Positions 22,043-31,966 are shown, counted from the first letter of the stretch. The stretch is DNA of 34,062 nucleotides from Cyanobacteria bacterium OH_SFB_17 (GCA_023395735.1 JAEWYI010000085.1:1-34062); one strand, 5' to 3'. The notes: generated by a model from the sequence alone, not told the origin. Numbers and translations are program-made.

Positions 22043-23377
22043 ATGGAATTGGAAAAAGGACAATCGATATTTGAAAAAGCTCGTGGCTACGGGGCTTTGT
22101 TTTCAAACAGAGCTTTTTGTATGCTATGGCTTGCACAAATTTTTTCGCAGTTTGCGGACAGAATTATCTTTGTCGTTTTTGTAACGATAATTGCTATAAA
22201 TTTTGACCCTAGCGGAAAATCCACAAGTCTGCAGAGCTGGCTATATATTGCTTTTACAATTCCTGCGGTTCTTTTGACTGCAATTGCCGGTGTTTTTATC
22301 GACAAGTGGAATAAAAAAGTAGTTATGATTATCACAAATATTTTAAGAGGAATTATAATTTTACTTTTGCCGTTTTTTGATAAATCACTGGTGTCTCTTT
22401 ATATGCTGGCATTTTTGTTGTCTTCTGTCACACAATTTTTTGTTCCTGCAGAGGCCTCAATCATTCCGACGGTTGCAAATAAATATCAACTTTTGACTGC
22501 AAATTCTCTTTTTGCAACTACTATGATGGCGTCTTTGATTTTTGGGTTCGCTTTGGGTGATCCTATGATTAATATTTTTGGAATAAACTATGTGCATTGG
22601 GGAATTGGATGCTTCTTTTTCTTGTCTGCAATTTGTTTATTTTTTGTCAAATACAAACCACTTCCAAAATCAGAGCATAAATCAAATTTTGTTGATGATT
22701 TAAAAGAAGGGCTTTTATATATAAAAGAAACTCCTGTTGTTCGTTCTGCAATGTTAAAATTGGCGGCACTATTTTCTATAATTGTTATGTTGTCAATAAT
22801 GTCTATCGGAATGAGCCAAAAATATTTGTATCCTAACAATCCTGCAGTTGGAGCACAGAAATTCGCTTATATTGTAGTTTTTTGCGGAATTGGAATGGTT
22901 TTTGGAGCTTTTTTGGTCGGGAATTATTTTAGAAAAATAGAAAAGCATTTTTTGGGTTATATAGGAATTTTAACTTGTGGAATATCTTTATTGATGTTTT
23001 CAATGTTGCCTTTGATCCCTCAAGTGAGTGTTTTTAACTTCAAGGCACATTCTTTATCTGTCTTATATATAGAAAAATTTGATTTAACTTTCCCTATGTT
23101 ATACAGTTACATAAGTGCAATAATCATAGGTATTTCAACTGCTATAATCGCAATTCCGACTCAGACAATTTTGCATTCGGAAATTGATGCAAAAGTCAGA
23201 GGAAAAGTTTTTGGAATATTGTTTACACTGCTAAGCACAGCTTCCACTTTGCCTGTTTTAATTACCGCATGGGGTGCGGAAGTTTTTGGTATTGCCAGAA
23301 TGATTTTTATAATCGCGCTTCCTGTTCTTTTCTTCGGTCTGTACAAAATTATAAAATTCAAAAGAGAATCAAAATAA
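22043..23377 (+). CDS. MFS transporter (EntS/MFS_3-like)
   Basis: The 444-aa protein has 11-12 predicted transmembrane helices. It begins with GYGALFSNRAFCMLWLAQIFSQFADRI, the start seen in EntS-like exporters of the MFS_3 group, then FIDKWNKKVVMI (the MFS loop 2-3 signature position) and a second half beginning near LYIKETPVVRSAMLKLAAL. It is likely an efflux carrier of unknown substrate. It starts 9 nt after the secF stop, so it is probably translated from the same mRNA. No clear Shine-Dalgarno sequence is present. Confidence 0.85.
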   Translation: MELEKGQSIFEKARGYGALFSNRAFCMLWLAQIFSQFADRIIFVVFVTIIAINFDPSGKSTSLQSWLYIAFTIPAVLLTAIAGVFIDKWNKKVVMIITNILRGIIILLLPFFDKSLVSLYMLAFLLSSVTQFFVPAEASIIPTVANKYQLLTANSLFATTMMASLIFGFALGDPMINIFGINYVHWGIGCFFFLSAICLFFVKYKPLPKSEHKSNFVDDLKEGLLYIKETPVVRSAMLKLAALFSIIVMLSIMSIGMSQKYLYPNNPAVGAQKFAYIVVFCGIGMVFGAFLVGNYFRKIEKHFLGYIGILTCGISLLMFSMLPLIPQVSVFNFKAHSLSVLYIEKFDLTFPMLYSYISAIIIGISTAIIAIPTQTILHSEIDAKVRGKVFGILFTLLSTASTLPVLITAWGAEVFGIARMIFIIALPVLFFGLYKIIKFKRESK

Positions 23378-23507
23378 AAAAGTTTATTTCTACATTATTT
23401 GTAGTATTTCTTAATATTTTAAGAATATTTTGGAATATTTTTTTTGCATTTGTAATCTATGTTATTGTAAGCACTTTTTTTAAAAGAATTAGATAGTTGG
23501 AGATAGT

Positions 23508-26408
23508 ATGGCGCTTTTTAAAAAATTAAAAACAATAACACCTGCATTAGAAGAAGATTTGAATGATGCAAAGTTATCTACGGCAGATTTTGCAGATATA
23601 AACATTAAGAAAAGAGCATTTTTCAACGTTTTAGGTGCGCGCCTTGCAATCAAAACATTTTTTAACAACAAAATTAAAGCTGACAATTTATATAGCATGT
23701 ACACAATTCACAACGTTTTAGAAGAAGTGGATGTTGCTGATGTTTACTTTGAAGGAATCAAGATAGATGTAAGACTTGTTTTTAATAAGGATGAAATTTT
23801 TATTCCGAAATCTCATTTCCAATACGAAATTTTACCTGATATTTATACGGTTTTCATAATGGATGAAACTCTTTCTGCGGCTGAATTTTTAGGATTTTTC
23901 AAACCAGAAGATATAGATCAGGTAAATCAAAACAGAGATTATTTTTTCTTAGAGCCTGAAAAATTACAAAGTCCTGAAGGGTTTAAAAATTATTTGGAAA
24001 CTTTCAGCAAAGGTGAAGATTCTTCTTTTATGCAAATTGAAGAAGAAAAACTGGAAGAGATGTTTATTTCTTTGGTAGATAAAAATCTTGATATCAAGGA
24101 TAAAAAAGAGTTTTTGCGCAATGTTGCAAGCAATATTTTGTACAGAGAAACTTTGGTTGAATACGAAAATTTTGAGATAATTTCAAAAGAAGCAATCAAA
24201 AGCGGAGTTTTTGCTCAAGACTCATTCTTGAATGTTGTTGGTGCTCAGGAACTTTTTGAAGACGAAAATTTTGATGAGTCCCAGCTTGAAATTATAGATT
24301 TCAAAAATAACGATGATGAGCAAGAAGAAAAAGGTCTTTCATTCTATGAAGATGAAGACGACGATTCCAAACCTTCATCAGGCTCTGGTGAAGCTGGCCT
24401 TAACGTTGCGGCTGCCGGATTAGGACTAGGAGCTGCAATTGTTGCAGGAAGTGCTGCAGCGGCTGCTGCAGGCACAAACGCTCAGGCTGGATTGGTAGCT
24501 GGCACAGCAGATGTTTTAAGCACAGGGATTGAAGCGGGAGCCGATGTTCTTAGCAGTGTTTTAAATTCGACACAACCGGCGTTAGACAAAGATACTTCCG
24601 TTGAGAATTTCGATGAATTATTCAAGGAAAGCCCTGAGGAAGTTAAAGAAGAAATTTCGTCTGAAGAAGAAGATTTTGATGTGACTGCAAATTCAGACAG
24701 TACAATTGAAGAGATTCCTGAGGTTAATTTTGACGAAAGCTTCGAAGAATTAGTATTTGATGAACTAGAAGACGAAAAAGATGAAGATGTTATTAAAATT
24801 GAAGCTGAAGTTGAAGAGCAAGAGGCAGAAATTGAATCTATTGAAGTAAATGATGAAATCGAAGAAATTCAAGTAGAAACTCCTATTGAAATTGAAGACG
24901 AAACTATAAGTGAAGTTGATGATTTTCTAGAACAAATGGCAACCGATAGCGAATCTGAAATCAAAGAACAAGAAGCAGAAACCATGGTTCTTCCAGAATT
25001 GGGAGAATTACCGGATCTTGAAGAACTTCCGGATCCCGGTTATTTATCTGATTTAGGTTCAGAAGGTTTTGAAACAGAGGCGCACGTCGAAAATGTAAAT
25101 AGCGAATTTAGCAATCTTGATTTAAAACTTGAAGAAGAAAACCCACCAACAATCGAAGAATTAAATTTATCCACAAACGATGCTTTGTTTATAGATGAAG
25201 AAATCCCGCCTATGGAAGAAAGTATAATGACTGACGACGATGGTTTTGAGTTGAAGCCGCTTGAAGATATCGCAGAAGAAGAAACTCTTTTATCGTTTGA
25301 CAACTTAGAAGGGAAAAAAGAAGTTCAAGAAGAAGTTGAGTCATCAAGACTTGGTGAAGACGAGCTTGAAGCAAAAATAAAAGAAATTGAAGCAGCTGAA
25401 GCAGAAGAAGATGAAGATTTCGCCACAACTGTTGAAGAAAAAGCTGTAGAGCTCGTTGCTGATACGGCTCAATCAGATGATTTTATTTTGGAAGTAGATG
25501 ATTTCTTGAAGGATATTGAAACTATCGATACTGAAGGTAATCCTATCTCAGGAGCGCTGAATATTGACGATGCGATCCTTTCTGATGTTTTGGGACAAAA
25601 TGAAGATTTGCTAGCAAAAAGAGAAAACTCTATAGCTGATGGTTCAAAAGATGGTGATGTTCTTCAAGTACTTTTTAATGAGGAACAAAAACAGGAATTA
25701 TTGGATGAAAATTACGAAATGGAAAATAATCAATCCATTGACACGCCTGAAAAAATTAAAAGAAAAAAGATGATTATTGCTGCATCTGCTGCGAGTATCG
25801 TGCTTGCATCTGCAATAATCGTAAGCGGAGTTATGCATAACGGGCAGCCTGCAAATTCGCCTCAAAATATGGCACAGGCACCGATTTCTGCAGATGGACA
25901 AATGACTTCACAAAGCGAAGAAACACTAGCTGGGGAAAATACTCAAAGTGATTTGCAAGGCGGGCAGACCTTCTCATCTCCTCAGGCTATTCCTGGTGAA
26001 AACCAACAAAATGTTTCACCTGATATGGGAAGAGCTGTTTCAAACGCATTTATGTCTGAACCGGTGAATGCGAATATATCAAAAGTCGCTTGGGAAGTGC
26101 CTGAAGATTTGGCTTATAATGATAGTTTTAGAAAATATCTTCAAATGGCTGGTAAAAATATTAAATTAAATCTACAAAATAGTCTTTTATTGGCAACTGA
26201 AATGGCTTATTCCAACAAAGTCGTAGTCGACTTGGAAATAGGCAAAGACGGGGGCTTGACCAACTCAAACGTAGTAGCATCAAGCGGTTCCAAGCAAATA
26301 GACAAAATAGTGTTACAAAGTGTTAAAGAAACTCTCATGTACTTGAAAGTCCCTAGTAGCGAGCTAAACGGGAAAAATGCCAGCGCAACCCTTATCATAA
26401 ACTTCTAA
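23508..26408 (+). CDS. large acidic single-pass protein with TonB-like C-terminus
   Basis: The 966-aa protein has a folded N-terminal domain (about 1-265). An Ala/Gly-rich stretch (about 300-335) and a very acidic, Glu-rich, low-complexity region (about 365-720) follow. A transmembrane segment lies at about 754-776 (MIIAASAASIVLASAIIVSGVM), then a Gln/Ser/Pro-rich linker. The C-terminal domain (about 855-966: KVAWEVPEDLAYNDSF, VVVDLEIGKDGGLTNSNVVASSG, IDKIVLQSVKETLMYLKVPS, ASATLIINF) looks like the TonB C-terminal fold. With the N-terminal bulk before the single helix, that part should be cytoplasmic and the TonB-like part periplasmic. The start has GGAGA upstream. A sigma-like gene follows after 47 nt. 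Confidence 0.7.
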   Translation: MALFKKLKTITPALEEDLNDAKLSTADFADINIKKRAFFNVLGARLAIKTFFNNKIKADNLYSMYTIHNVLEEVDVADVYFEGIKIDVRLVFNKDEIFIPKSHFQYEILPDIYTVFIMDETLSAAEFLGFFKPEDIDQVNQNRDYFFLEPEKLQSPEGFKNYLETFSKGEDSSFMQIEEEKLEEMFISLVDKNLDIKDKKEFLRNVASNILYRETLVEYENFEIISKEAIKSGVFAQDSFLNVVGAQELFEDENFDESQLEIIDFKNNDDEQEEKGLSFYEDEDDDSKPSSGSGEAGLNVAAAGLGLGAAIVAGSAAAAAAGTNAQAGLVAGTADVLSTGIEAGADVLSSVLNSTQPALDKDTSVENFDELFKESPEEVKEEISSEEEDFDVTANSDSTIEEIPEVNFDESFEELVFDELEDEKDEDVIKIEAEVEEQEAEIESIEVNDEIEEIQVETPIEIEDETISEVDDFLEQMATDSESEIKEQEAETMVLPELGELPDLEELPDPGYLSDLGSEGFETEAHVENVNSEFSNLDLKLEEENPPTIEELNLSTNDALFIDEEIPPMEESIMTDDDGFELKPLEDIAEEETLLSFDNLEGKKEVQEEVESSRLGEDELEAKIKEIEAAEAEEDEDFATTVEEKAVELVADTAQSDDFILEVDDFLKDIETIDTEGNPISGALNIDDAILSDVLGQNEDLLAKRENSIADGSKDGDVLQVLFNEEQKQELLDENYEMENNQSIDTPEKIKRKKMIIAASAASIVLASAIIVSGVMHNGQPANSPQNMAQAPISADGQMTSQSEETLAGENTQSDLQGGQTFSSPQAIPGENQQNVSPDMGRAVSNAFMSEPVNANISKVAWEVPEDLAYNDSFRKYLQMAGKNIKLNLQNSLLLATEMAYSNKVVVDLEIGKDGGLTNSNVVASSGSKQIDKIVLQSVKETLMYLKVPSSELNGKNASATLIINF

Positions 26409-26421
26409 ATGTGTTATGATA
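26393..26421 (+). promoter_or_regulatory. inverted repeat and -10-like box before the sigma-like gene
   Basis: TATCATAA (26393-26400) and TTATGATA (26414-26421) are perfect complements with a 13-nt spacer, and TATGAT could serve as a -10 box. It spans the stop codon of the upstream gene. It could be an operator, a weak hairpin or chance in AT-rich DNA. Confidence 0.3.
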
Positions 26422-26455
26422 GATAGGGTGGTTACTACTTTCGAGAGTTTTTACA

Positions 26456-27034
26456 GTGAATGTGGAATTAGAACAAGAAAAAGTAAATTTAATAAAAAAG
26501 ATTATTACGTCTGATAAAAAATATTTGAACAACGAAGATTTGTACGAAGATTTTTTCAATGAGACTTATAAGCGTTCATTTATGATTATCAAAAATGTCA
26601 AAAATGAGGCATCTTTGGAGTCTTATTTAAAAAAGATAGTCACGACTTCGATTATAAATGTTTTAAAAGATTCAGGACGTGTCCAGAGAACAAAAGAAGG
26701 TTTTGTCCCAACGGTAGAAAAATCTTTAGATCAAATTAACGTAACTGCTGATAATAAATACTCTCAAACCCAAATTGATTTTGACATAGCTGATTTGAGC
26801 GACGGGCCGGAAGAGATAGTTGTAAAAAAAGAAATTTTAAGAACTCTGATAGATGCAGTGTCAGTAGCCAACCACAAATACCCAGAAAAACAATTTTTGC
26901 AGTTGTATGAATTGAGATTTATTAAAGGTCTTAAACAAAAAGAAATAGCAAAAGAGATGAATTTATCGCAAAGCGAAGTTTCAAAAAGACTTTTCATGCT
27001 GATGAAAGAAGTAAAAGACTCTTTTAACAAGTAA
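26456..27034 (+). CDS. sigma-70-like factor (ECF-type)
   Basis: The 192-aa protein has a C-terminal region-4-like helix-turn-helix, YELRFIKGLKQKEIAKEMNLSQSEVSKRLF (about 147-177). The N-terminal half has ASLESYLKKIVTTSIINVLKDSGR, like the region 2 end of ECF sigma factors. It would direct RNA polymerase to a specific promoter set. The start is GTG at 26456 with a weak GAGAG. The gene lies between the TonB-like membrane protein (47 nt upstream) and the zinc-ribbon P-loop protein (21 nt downstream), so either may control its activity. It could instead be a plain DNA-binding regulator, as the region-2 match is weak. Confidence 0.75.
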   Translation: MNVELEQEKVNLIKKIITSDKKYLNNEDLYEDFFNETYKRSFMIIKNVKNEASLESYLKKIVTTSIINVLKDSGRVQRTKEGFVPTVEKSLDQINVTADNKYSQTQIDFDIADLSDGPEEIVVKKEILRTLIDAVSVANHKYPEKQFLQLYELRFIKGLKQKEIAKEMNLSQSEVSKRLFMLMKEVKDSFNK

Positions 27035-27055
27035 TCCACCTGAGAGAAAATCTTT

Positions 27056-30000
27056 ATGATATGTCCTAAATGTAAAAAAAAAATAACGGAAAAATCGCTT
27101 AAATGCGGTTATTGCGGGGCAAAAATCGCAACTTTTTGCAAAAAATGCCATACGTATAATTCCATCTACAATCTCAAATGCGTAAATTGCAGCGAAGAAC
27201 TCTTAAAAATTTGTCCTAGTTGTAAAAGTGTAAATTTTCCAAATGCTCCTAAATGTAGAAAATGCGGCGAATCTTTTGTAAAAAAAGAAACTTCAAAAGA
27301 CTTTTCGCAACCTGATATCGTTCAGCAAAAAGAAATTGAGTCAGAAGAAATCATTTCACCAAAAGCTGAAAAAGAAAAAGAAGAAAAAAGAGAAGAAGTT
27401 CCTTTAATTAACTATGATACAAATTTTTATTCTCAACTTCAGGCAAAAGAACTTGTTTTAAAAGCCTTTGAAGCAGATGAGAAAAAAATAATTTCAATTA
27501 ACGGGCCGAGAGGGGTTGGAAAATCCGTTGTATTAAAAAGCACTATTCAAGAGCTGAAATCTATGAAATTAATCTGGGTATTCGGCGAATGCACGCATCT
27601 TAGCCAACTGAGCCCTTTTGGTTTAATCCAGGATGTCCTTTTAAGCTTTTTTAACGTAACAAATTTTTGCTCAGACAGTTTAAAGTTAAAAAAAGATTCG
27701 CAACGATTTTTTCAATCAGAGTTTCCTGAGCTTACAAACGACGAAATTTTTAATCTTTTAAACTTTTTGTACCCGACAAATGCTGATTATTTTGAAAATA
27801 TTTTGATAAACAAGAAAAAAACTTTTAGTTTCTTGAAAAAAGTGTTCAAAACCATCTTTAACAGCAACAAAACTGTTTTAATAGTTGAAAATTTTGACTT
27901 AATTGATGGGCTTTCGTACGAATTTTTACATACCATGTTTAACGATTCTTCTTTTGCAAAGCCTTTTAAAATGATAATAACTTACAGCGAAATAAGACCC
28001 GCAAGAGGATATTTATATTCAGAAACTCTGAGTGGCGAAAACTACGTTGATATTTCACTCCATGCGTTTGATAAAAATCAGGTCAATTCCTTTATAGATC
28101 AATATTTTCAGGATAAAAAGTGTCCGCAGGCCCTAAAAGATGAGATGTACAAATATTCTGCGGGAAATCCTGCGGTTTTAGAGCAGTATGTTTTTTATTC
28201 TCTAGAGATGGCAAACAAAATGAACTCCCTAGATATAAGTTTGCCTTCTTCTTTTGCTGAAGTTGTAAAATACAGATTGGAGTTTTTGAAACAAAACCCT
28301 GCCGCATACAAAATTTTGTCTTTGGCTGTGATTTTAGGCGCGAAATTTCATCCGGGAATTTTAAATCAGGTTCTAAAATTTGGTGATGCAGTTTTTGAAG
28401 AAGCGCTAAAAGCACTACAAGATTTAAATTTTATTATAAGGGTAAACGAGTTTGCATATTCGTTTAAAAACAGTTTGTTGTGGGACGCATTATTTAATGC
28501 AACAAAAGAAGATGAGGATTTCTCTTCTTTGAACGAAAATCTTTTTGCGGTGTGTGCAAATTATACGCTATCTTCAAACTCCATGATGGCGATAATTGCG
28601 CAAAACCTAAACCAAGCTTTAAGTGCCTTGAATATTTGGACGGATAACGCCAAAATTGCATCTTATATCGGGGACACAAATCTTTATGCAATATCACAAA
28701 AACAGTGCCTTGTTTTGATAGAAAAACTTGAAGGAATAAATACTTCTATCATAAAAAATAATATTTATGAAAGATTGGGAAAACTTTTGGCAAAATCCAA
28801 CCCGAGTGAGGCCATTTCTTATTTACCGGATGCGATTAGAAACGCAAGAAAACTTCAGGATTTGTATAAAGAAATTGAGCTGACCGGATATCTTGCAAAT
28901 TGCTGCATCGCGCTTGGTGATTACTACGGAACCATAGAATGCATTGACACAACAATAGAAAAGCTTGATTCAGGTTATGAGCTTGAAATTGCTATGCTAA
29001 AACAAAGAAAACTTTCTTCTCTTTTAAATATCGGAAACAGCGGAGAAATAGTTAATCTTGCTGATAATGAAATCCTGCCTGTTTTTGACAAATACCTTGG
29101 AGCCAAACCTCATAAAAATATCTCAATAAAAACTCTATACAAAGCTTGGTTAAGCACCTATCTTGCGTTGGCAAACGCTCTTACTATCCAAGGAGACAGC
29201 AGGGCTTTTGAAGTCATATCAACGCTTTTTGAAATTATTGAAAAGAACAATTTTGATGAAAAACTTTTCATCTGTAAGGCGAAATTGACGCTAGCGTTTG
29301 CAAACACCATAAAAGGTGACATTGAGGCCTCTGAAAATATACTTTCAGAAGTTATAAAAACCTATAAAACAGATATAATGGACAACGAAGCAATTTCAAA
29401 ATGGAATTTAATTAATATTTTGAACAACTTCCTTCACAAAAAATATTCAGGGCTTAAAGAAGAGCTTTTTCAGGTAGTAACATTTGCGAATAATACAAAT
29501 GACAATTTCACAAAAAATATTCTCAAAACACTTCTTGGAAAAATATTCAAAGACGAAGAAAACGCAAAAAGAGCTTTAGAAATTTATTCAGAGCAAGTTA
29601 CTTATTTTGCAAAACAAAAAAATGCGATAGGAGCATTGTTAACTTGGTATTTGATAGCTGAGGCTAATTTGGTTGCAGAAGGCCCAGAAAAGGCCATAGA
29701 CGTCGCGCAAAAGGCCTTAGAAGTAGCTCAAGGGCCAAAGATTAATAACTATTTGTTTATTGTCCTCTACAATAAGGTTTTGGCCGAATCATATATGGCT
29801 CAGTCTGAATATGAACTTGCAAAAGTTCATATTGAAAAAGGTATTTTGGTTGCAAGAAAATTTGAGTTGTTGCATTTCTTGTCTGATTTATATTTGTTAT
29901 ACGGAAAATATTTGCAGGATATTGCATTAATCAAAACAGATGCTCAGGTTGATTATGTAATGGGCGCTGCAAAAATGTATAAAAAAGCCGGCTTGATTGC

Positions 30001-30103
30001 ACAAGGAATTAAAAATGCTTATCTTATATCAAAAATTGATAAAGCAAAAACAGTTCTATCTTCTTTCTGTCAGCTGAACGGCATAACGTTAAAAGATGTG
30101 TAA
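27056..30103 (+). CDS. zinc-ribbon/P-loop ATPase/TPR protein (STAND-like)
   Basis: The 1015-aa protein begins with paired zinc ribbons (CPKC, CGYC, CKKC, CVNC, CPSC, CRKC within residues 1-75). A charged linker and a P-loop NTPase domain (about 120-430) follow, with Walker A GPRGVGKS (150-157) and Walker B VLIVENFD (about 272-279). The last about 550 residues are helical repeats of TPR type. This order fits STAND-type signalling ATPases, in which the repeats sense a ligand and the ATPase switches oligomer state. The zinc ribbons may bind nucleic acid or a partner. No nuclease, cyclase or protease effector domain is seen. It follows the sigma-like gene by 21 nt and is probably co-transcribed. 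Confidence 0.78.
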   Translation: MICPKCKKKITEKSLKCGYCGAKIATFCKKCHTYNSIYNLKCVNCSEELLKICPSCKSVNFPNAPKCRKCGESFVKKETSKDFSQPDIVQQKEIESEEIISPKAEKEKEEKREEVPLINYDTNFYSQLQAKELVLKAFEADEKKIISINGPRGVGKSVVLKSTIQELKSMKLIWVFGECTHLSQLSPFGLIQDVLLSFFNVTNFCSDSLKLKKDSQRFFQSEFPELTNDEIFNLLNFLYPTNADYFENILINKKKTFSFLKKVFKTIFNSNKTVLIVENFDLIDGLSYEFLHTMFNDSSFAKPFKMIITYSEIRPARGYLYSETLSGENYVDISLHAFDKNQVNSFIDQYFQDKKCPQALKDEMYKYSAGNPAVLEQYVFYSLEMANKMNSLDISLPSSFAEVVKYRLEFLKQNPAAYKILSLAVILGAKFHPGILNQVLKFGDAVFEEALKALQDLNFIIRVNEFAYSFKNSLLWDALFNATKEDEDFSSLNENLFAVCANYTLSSNSMMAIIAQNLNQALSALNIWTDNAKIASYIGDTNLYAISQKQCLVLIEKLEGINTSIIKNNIYERLGKLLAKSNPSEAISYLPDAIRNARKLQDLYKEIELTGYLANCCIALGDYYGTIECIDTTIEKLDSGYELEIAMLKQRKLSSLLNIGNSGEIVNLADNEILPVFDKYLGAKPHKNISIKTLYKAWLSTYLALANALTIQGDSRAFEVISTLFEIIEKNNFDEKLFICKAKLTLAFANTIKGDIEASENILSEVIKTYKTDIMDNEAISKWNLINILNNFLHKKYSGLKEELFQVVTFANNTNDNFTKNILKTLLGKIFKDEENAKRALEIYSEQVTYFAKQKNAIGALLTWYLIAEANLVAEGPEKAIDVAQKALEVAQGPKINNYLFIVLYNKVLAESYMAQSEYELAKVHIEKGILVARKFELLHFLSDLYLLYGKYLQDIALIKTDAQVDYVMGAAKMYKKAGLIAQGIKNAYLISKIDKAKTVLSSFCQLNGITLKDV

Positions 30104-30168
30104 AATTTGCCGTAAAAAATATTAGTGATAAAATAAAAAAGTGTTATATTTAATTGGGGATTAGGAAT

Positions 30169-31833
30169 ATGGATCAGACTAATGTACTTTTATTTCTGCA
30201 AAATAGAACAGAAGCTTTGGAAAATAAAATTGCCGTCGGAATGAAATCCAATCTTGGGTGGAACGAGCTTTCTTTTAGAGGACTTGGTATTTTATCAAGA
30301 AGGCTTGCAAATTATTTGATAAAAAACGGAGTAGATAAAGGTGACAAGCTTGCAATACTTTCTGAATCAATGCCAGAGTGGGGCGCTGCTCTTTTTGCCT
30401 CCGTTGTGGCAGGTGCAATAACTATTCCTCTAGATATTAAATTAACACTTTTTGAACTAACAGCTATTTTAAATGACTGTATGCCGAAAGTTTTGGTTGT
30501 ATCAAGCGCATATTTTGAAGTGGGAATGAAATTAAAAGAAACCATCAGCTCTATTGAACAGGTAATTGTGTTGAATGATATCGGCTCAAGCACAAAACAG
30601 CCAAGCCTTTATAATATTCCTGACGAAGCTACAAATAGAAAATGGCGTCACCGTGCCGTGAGCAAAACTGCTTTTATTATTTATACTTCGGGTACAACAG
30701 GAACTCCAAAAGGTGTTGAAATTTCATTTAAAAATGTTATTTCCCAAATAAATACGGTTGGACCTAGTTTTGATTTAGGTGAAAATGATAAATTTCTTTC
30801 AATTTTGCCTATGAATCACCTTTTTGAATTAACAGTCGGATTTTTGTCTTTTCTTAACAAGGGTACTTCGATTTATTACTCACAAAGTTTAAAACCGAAA
30901 GATTTATTTAACATAATCCAAGAAAAACAGATTACGTTTATGATTGTTGTTCCTGCCTTTTTAAAATTATTAAAAACAACAATAGAATCAGAAATGAATC
31001 AAATGTCAGCATTTAAAAAAATGTTTTTCAATTTTAAATACGAATTGGCAAAATTAATTCCATGTCATAGAATTCGAAAATTAATGTTCCCGTCAATCCA
31101 TAGAAAATTCGGCGGCAAGTTCAAAGGTTGTATCTCAGGTGGAGCACCTTTAGACCTTACTGTTGCAAAATTCTTTGAGACAGTCGGAATGAGAGTTTTT
31201 GAAGGGTACGGACTTTCTGAGGCAAGTCCTGTTGTTGCAGTAAACACCCAAAAGTATTCAAGATTAGGCTCAATCGGAAAATCTCTTAAAGGGGTTGAAG
31301 TTAAAATTGATAAAACAACAGGTGAGCTTTTGGTAAAAGGCGACAACGTCATGAAAGGTTATTATAACAGACCGGATTTGACTGCTCAGGTTATTGACGA
31401 GGATGGTTGGCTCCATACAGGTGATATCGCAAAAATAGACAAAGACGGGTATATTTTTATCACTGGAAGAATTAAAAGCATGATTGTTTTATCAGGCGGA
31501 AAAAAAGTTTTCCCTGAAGATTTAGAAGCAATTTTTGAACCGAGTCCGAAATTTGCAGAAGTTTGTGTCTTCGGTGCAAAGCGCTCAGGCGGGGCAAAGG
31601 ATGGAACAGAAGATATTTTTGTCGCAATTTTACCTTCTCAAATGATGCTTGATAAATATTCTGATGAAAAAGAGCTTGAAGCAGAAATAAAAAAAGAGAT
31701 AAAAACTCTATCCTTAAAGCTTTCGAATTACAAAAGGCCTAACAATATAATTATCGTAAAAGATCCTTTCCCAAGAACGTCCACAAGAAAGGTTAAAAGA
31801 AACGACGTTAAAAAGGCGCTTGTCGGGGTTTAG
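30169..31833 (+). CDS. AMP-binding long-chain acyl-CoA/acyl-ACP synthetase
   Basis: The 554-aa enzyme of the ANL superfamily has core motif YTSGTTGTPKG, GYGLSEASPV, the GDIAKIDKDGYIFITGR hinge and a C-terminal catalytic Lys in PRTSTRKVKR. It activates a carboxylic acid, probably a long-chain fatty acid, to an acyl-AMP and transfers it to CoA or ACP. The start is ATG at 30169. GGGGA 8 nt upstream supports it over a TTG five codons earlier. A 43-aa Lys-rich gene follows at 1 nt. Substrate chain length cannot be read from sequence alone. Confidence 0.9.
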   Translation: MDQTNVLLFLQNRTEALENKIAVGMKSNLGWNELSFRGLGILSRRLANYLIKNGVDKGDKLAILSESMPEWGAALFASVVAGAITIPLDIKLTLFELTAILNDCMPKVLVVSSAYFEVGMKLKETISSIEQVIVLNDIGSSTKQPSLYNIPDEATNRKWRHRAVSKTAFIIYTSGTTGTPKGVEISFKNVISQINTVGPSFDLGENDKFLSILPMNHLFELTVGFLSFLNKGTSIYYSQSLKPKDLFNIIQEKQITFMIVVPAFLKLLKTTIESEMNQMSAFKKMFFNFKYELAKLIPCHRIRKLMFPSIHRKFGGKFKGCISGGAPLDLTVAKFFETVGMRVFEGYGLSEASPVVAVNTQKYSRLGSIGKSLKGVEVKIDKTTGELLVKGDNVMKGYYNRPDLTAQVIDEDGWLHTGDIAKIDKDGYIFITGRIKSMIVLSGGKKVFPEDLEAIFEPSPKFAEVCVFGAKRSGGAKDGTEDIFVAILPSQMMLDKYSDEKELEAEIKKEIKTLSLKLSNYKRPNNIIIVKDPFPRTSTRKVKRNDVKKALVGV

Positions 31834-31834
31834 T

Positions 31835-31966
31835 ATGGATAAAAAAAAGAAAAATAAATCGAAAAAGAAAAAAATAAATATTAAAGATATGGGTGTAAAC
31901 ATAGATAAAAACGAATTTAGAGAAATTGTTTTATCTCAATCCAACCACCCAGAAAATTTAAGATAA
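31835..31966 (+). CDS. 43-aa Lys-rich small protein
   Basis: A short reading frame begins 2 nt after the last base of the synthetase stop codon (MDKKKKNKSKKKKINIKDMG) and ends with HPENLR. CGGGG lies 8-9 nt upstream of the ATG, giving a good ribosome-binding site, and the near-overlap indicates translational coupling. The N-terminal 14 residues are almost all Lys, so nucleic-acid or membrane-phospholipid binding is possible. The C-terminal half (IDKNEFREIVLSQSN) looks helical. Family unknown. Confidence 0.65.
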   Translation: MDKKKKNKSKKKKINIKDMGVNIDKNEFREIVLSQSNHPENLR

